Below are positions 4,568 through 5,886 of a DNA stretch of 5,886 nucleotides, in pieces. A model generated the notes under the pieces. It was not told where the DNA came from and did no database searches. It saw only the letters and a program-made list of their open reading frames with translations. Position 1 is the stretch's first letter. Each line of letters starts with the position of its first letter. The position numbers and the translations under genes were made by a program. Origin of the DNA: Lachnospiraceae bacterium. Lineage in GTDB: Bacteria; Bacillota; Clostridia; Lachnospirales; Lachnospiraceae. The stretch lies in NCBI GenBank assembly GCA_003447895.1, contig DLYC01000168.1, positions 3,305 through 9,190 on the forward strand, written 5' to 3'.

Positions 4568-5886
4568 GTGATTGCTAAGGATTATACTTTAGGAATTGAT
4601 ATAGGATCGACGACCGTCAAGATCGCCGTGCTGGATCCGCAGCACAATCTTCTCTTTGCGGACTACCGGCGCCATCACGCGGATATCCGGGGAACCCTCT
4701 TCGCGCTCGTTGACGAGGCCATGGAGAAGCTCTCCGACTGCGTGATCCACCCGGTCATCACGGGATCCGGCGGCCTGACACTGGCGAACTATTTAAAGGT
4801 TCCCTTTGTCCAGGAGGTTGTCTCTGTCGCGACTGCCTTGGAAGCGATCGCTCCCAAGACGGACGTCGCCATCGAGCTTGGCGGCGAGGATGCCAAGATC
4901 ATCTACTTCGAGAACGGAAGCGTTGAGCAGCGCATGAACGGAATCTGCGCCGGCGGAACGGGCTCCTTTATCGATCAGATGGCCTCTCTTCTTCAGACGG
5001 ATGCCGCCGGCCTCAACGAATATGCAAGGGACTACACTTCCCTCTATACGATAGCTGCCCGCTGCGGCGTCTTCGCCAAGTCGGATATCCAGCCCCTGAT
5101 CAACGAGGGCGCTACCAAAGAGGACCTTGCCGCCTCCATCTTCCAGGCTGTCGTCAACCAGACGATCAGCGGCCTCGCCTGCGGAAAACCGATCCGCGGC
5201 CACGTGGCCTTCCTGGGCGGCCCGCTTCACTTCCTTCCCGAGCTGAAGGAAGCGTTTATCCGGACCCTGAAGCTGGACGAGGAGCACACCATCGATGTAG
5301 AAAACTCCCACCTGTTCGCCGCCATGGGCAGCGCCATGAACGCCTCCGAGGAGGTCTTTCTGACGCTCTCCGAGATGAAGGAAAGACTCTCCGGAGAGAT
5401 CAGGATGGAGTTTGAGATCGGAAGAATGGATCCACTCTTTTCTTCCAAAGAGGAATACAGCGACTTTAAGGTCCGCCACAGCAAGGCCCGCGTCAAAAAG
5501 GGCGACCTCGCGAACTATCACGGAAACTGCTATCTGGGCATCGACGCCGGATCGACCACGACCAAGCTTGCGGTCGTCGGGGAAGACGGCTCTCTCTTAT
5601 ATTCTTTCTACAGCGGCAACGAGGGAAGCCCCATCAAGACTGCCATTCGCTCCATAAAGGAGATCAAAAAGCTCCTTCCGGAGGACGCCCATATCGTGCG
5701 CAGCTGCTCTACCGGATACGGGGAAGCGCTTCTCAAGGCCGCTTTCCTTCTGGACGAGGGCGAAGTCGAGACCATCGCGCACTACTACGCGGCGGCCTTC
5801 TTCAACCCCGATGTGGACTGCATTCTCGATATCGGCGGACAGGACATGAAGTGCATCCGCATCAAGAACCACGCCGTGGACAACGT
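4568..5886 (+). CDS. Tandem BcrAD/BadFG-type ATPase, 2-hydroxyacyl-CoA dehydratase activase-related (partial, 3' end missing)
   Basis: About 439 codons are visible and the frame runs off the window. It belongs to the ASKHA-fold activases that use ATP hydrolysis to push a low-potential electron from a [4Fe-4S] cluster into a 2-hydroxyacyl-CoA dehydratase. The first ATPase domain (about 7-265) shows GIDIGSTTVK at 9-18, TGSGG at 65-69, ELGGEDAK at 103-110, and the two cysteines that bridge the cluster in the HgdC dimer: C127 in GICAGGTGSF and C166 in AARCGVFAKSDIQ. A second copy begins at GIDAGSTTTK (324-333), with CSTGYGEALL at 380-389 and DIGGQDMK at 421-428. Two activase domains in tandem fit the long clostridial form of roughly 1400 residues that also carries dehydratase-like domains, which would lie beyond the edge. 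The true substrate of this long form is not known to me. It is transcribed divergently from the membrane-protein operon, from a promoter with an inverted repeat. Confidence 0.92.
   Translation, partial: MIAKDYTLGIDIGSTTVKIAVLDPQHNLLFADYRRHHADIRGTLFALVDEAMEKLSDCVIHPVITGSGGLTLANYLKVPFVQEVVSVATALEAIAPKTDVAIELGGEDAKIIYFENGSVEQRMNGICAGGTGSFIDQMASLLQTDAAGLNEYARDYTSLYTIAARCGVFAKSDIQPLINEGATKEDLAASIFQAVVNQTISGLACGKPIRGHVAFLGGPLHFLPELKEAFIRTLKLDEEHTIDVENSHLFAAMGSAMNASEEVFLTLSEMKERLSGEIRMEFEIGRMDPLFSSKEEYSDFKVRHSKARVKKGDLANYHGNCYLGIDAGSTTTKLAVVGEDGSLLYSFYSGNEGSPIKTAIRSIKEIKKLLPEDAHIVRSCSTGYGEALLKAAFLLDEGEVETIAHYYAAAFFNPDVDCILDIGGQDMKCIRIKNHAVDN

Noticed and set aside
4793..5521. 242-codon minus-strand open frame opposite the activase
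   Set aside because: It is antisense to a gene with intact family motifs, and no start signal supports it.

Overview
The window looks like a chromosomal segment of a fairly GC-rich Lachnospiraceae-type clostridium (Firmicutes). This is an inference. It rests on the recA-recX order followed by an RNase Y-like start, a Gram-positive GAAC-N4-GTTC SOS box on recA, strong AGGAGG-type ribosome sites, and a long 2-hydroxyacyl-CoA dehydratase activase-type gene typical of anaerobic clostridia. No mobile element, CRISPR array, tRNA or rRNA was seen.

Layout, left to right. Positions 1-41 (minus) hold the first 13 codons of a membrane-anchored protein, probably RNase Y. Then come recX (157-735) and recA (746-1807), both minus and only 10 nt apart, forming one SOS-controlled unit. 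Its promoter lies at 1845-1873, with a LexA box at 1826-1839. A rho-independent terminator at 1957-1987 closes the next minus-strand operon, which reads from right to left as a rhomboid/derlin-like membrane protein with a zinc-ribbon tail (3333-4283), a degenerate sigma-70-like protein lacking the promoter-reading regions (2534-3274), and an unrecognised 138-residue protein (2038-2454). That operon has a good sigma-A-type promoter at 4358-4386. A divergent intergenic region (4284-4567) separates it from a plus-strand gene that starts at GTG 4568 and runs off the window. This gene encodes a tandem BcrAD/BadFG-type ATPase, an activase of 2-hydroxyacyl-CoA dehydratases.

RecA performs strand exchange and co-proteolysis of LexA, RecX modulates RecA filaments, and the SOS box ties both to DNA damage. 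The three-gene operon is the least explained part. It pairs an apparently protease-dead membrane protein carrying a cysteine-rich cytosolic tail with a sigma-factor relic that may still bind RNA polymerase core but should not read promoters, plus a small soluble protein of unknown role. The activase promoter carries a 9-bp inverted repeat, suggesting its own regulator.

Ribosome sites changed three starts: GTG 2454 for the small protein, ATG 4283 for the membrane protein, and ATG 3274 for the sigma-like protein (the last is less certain).
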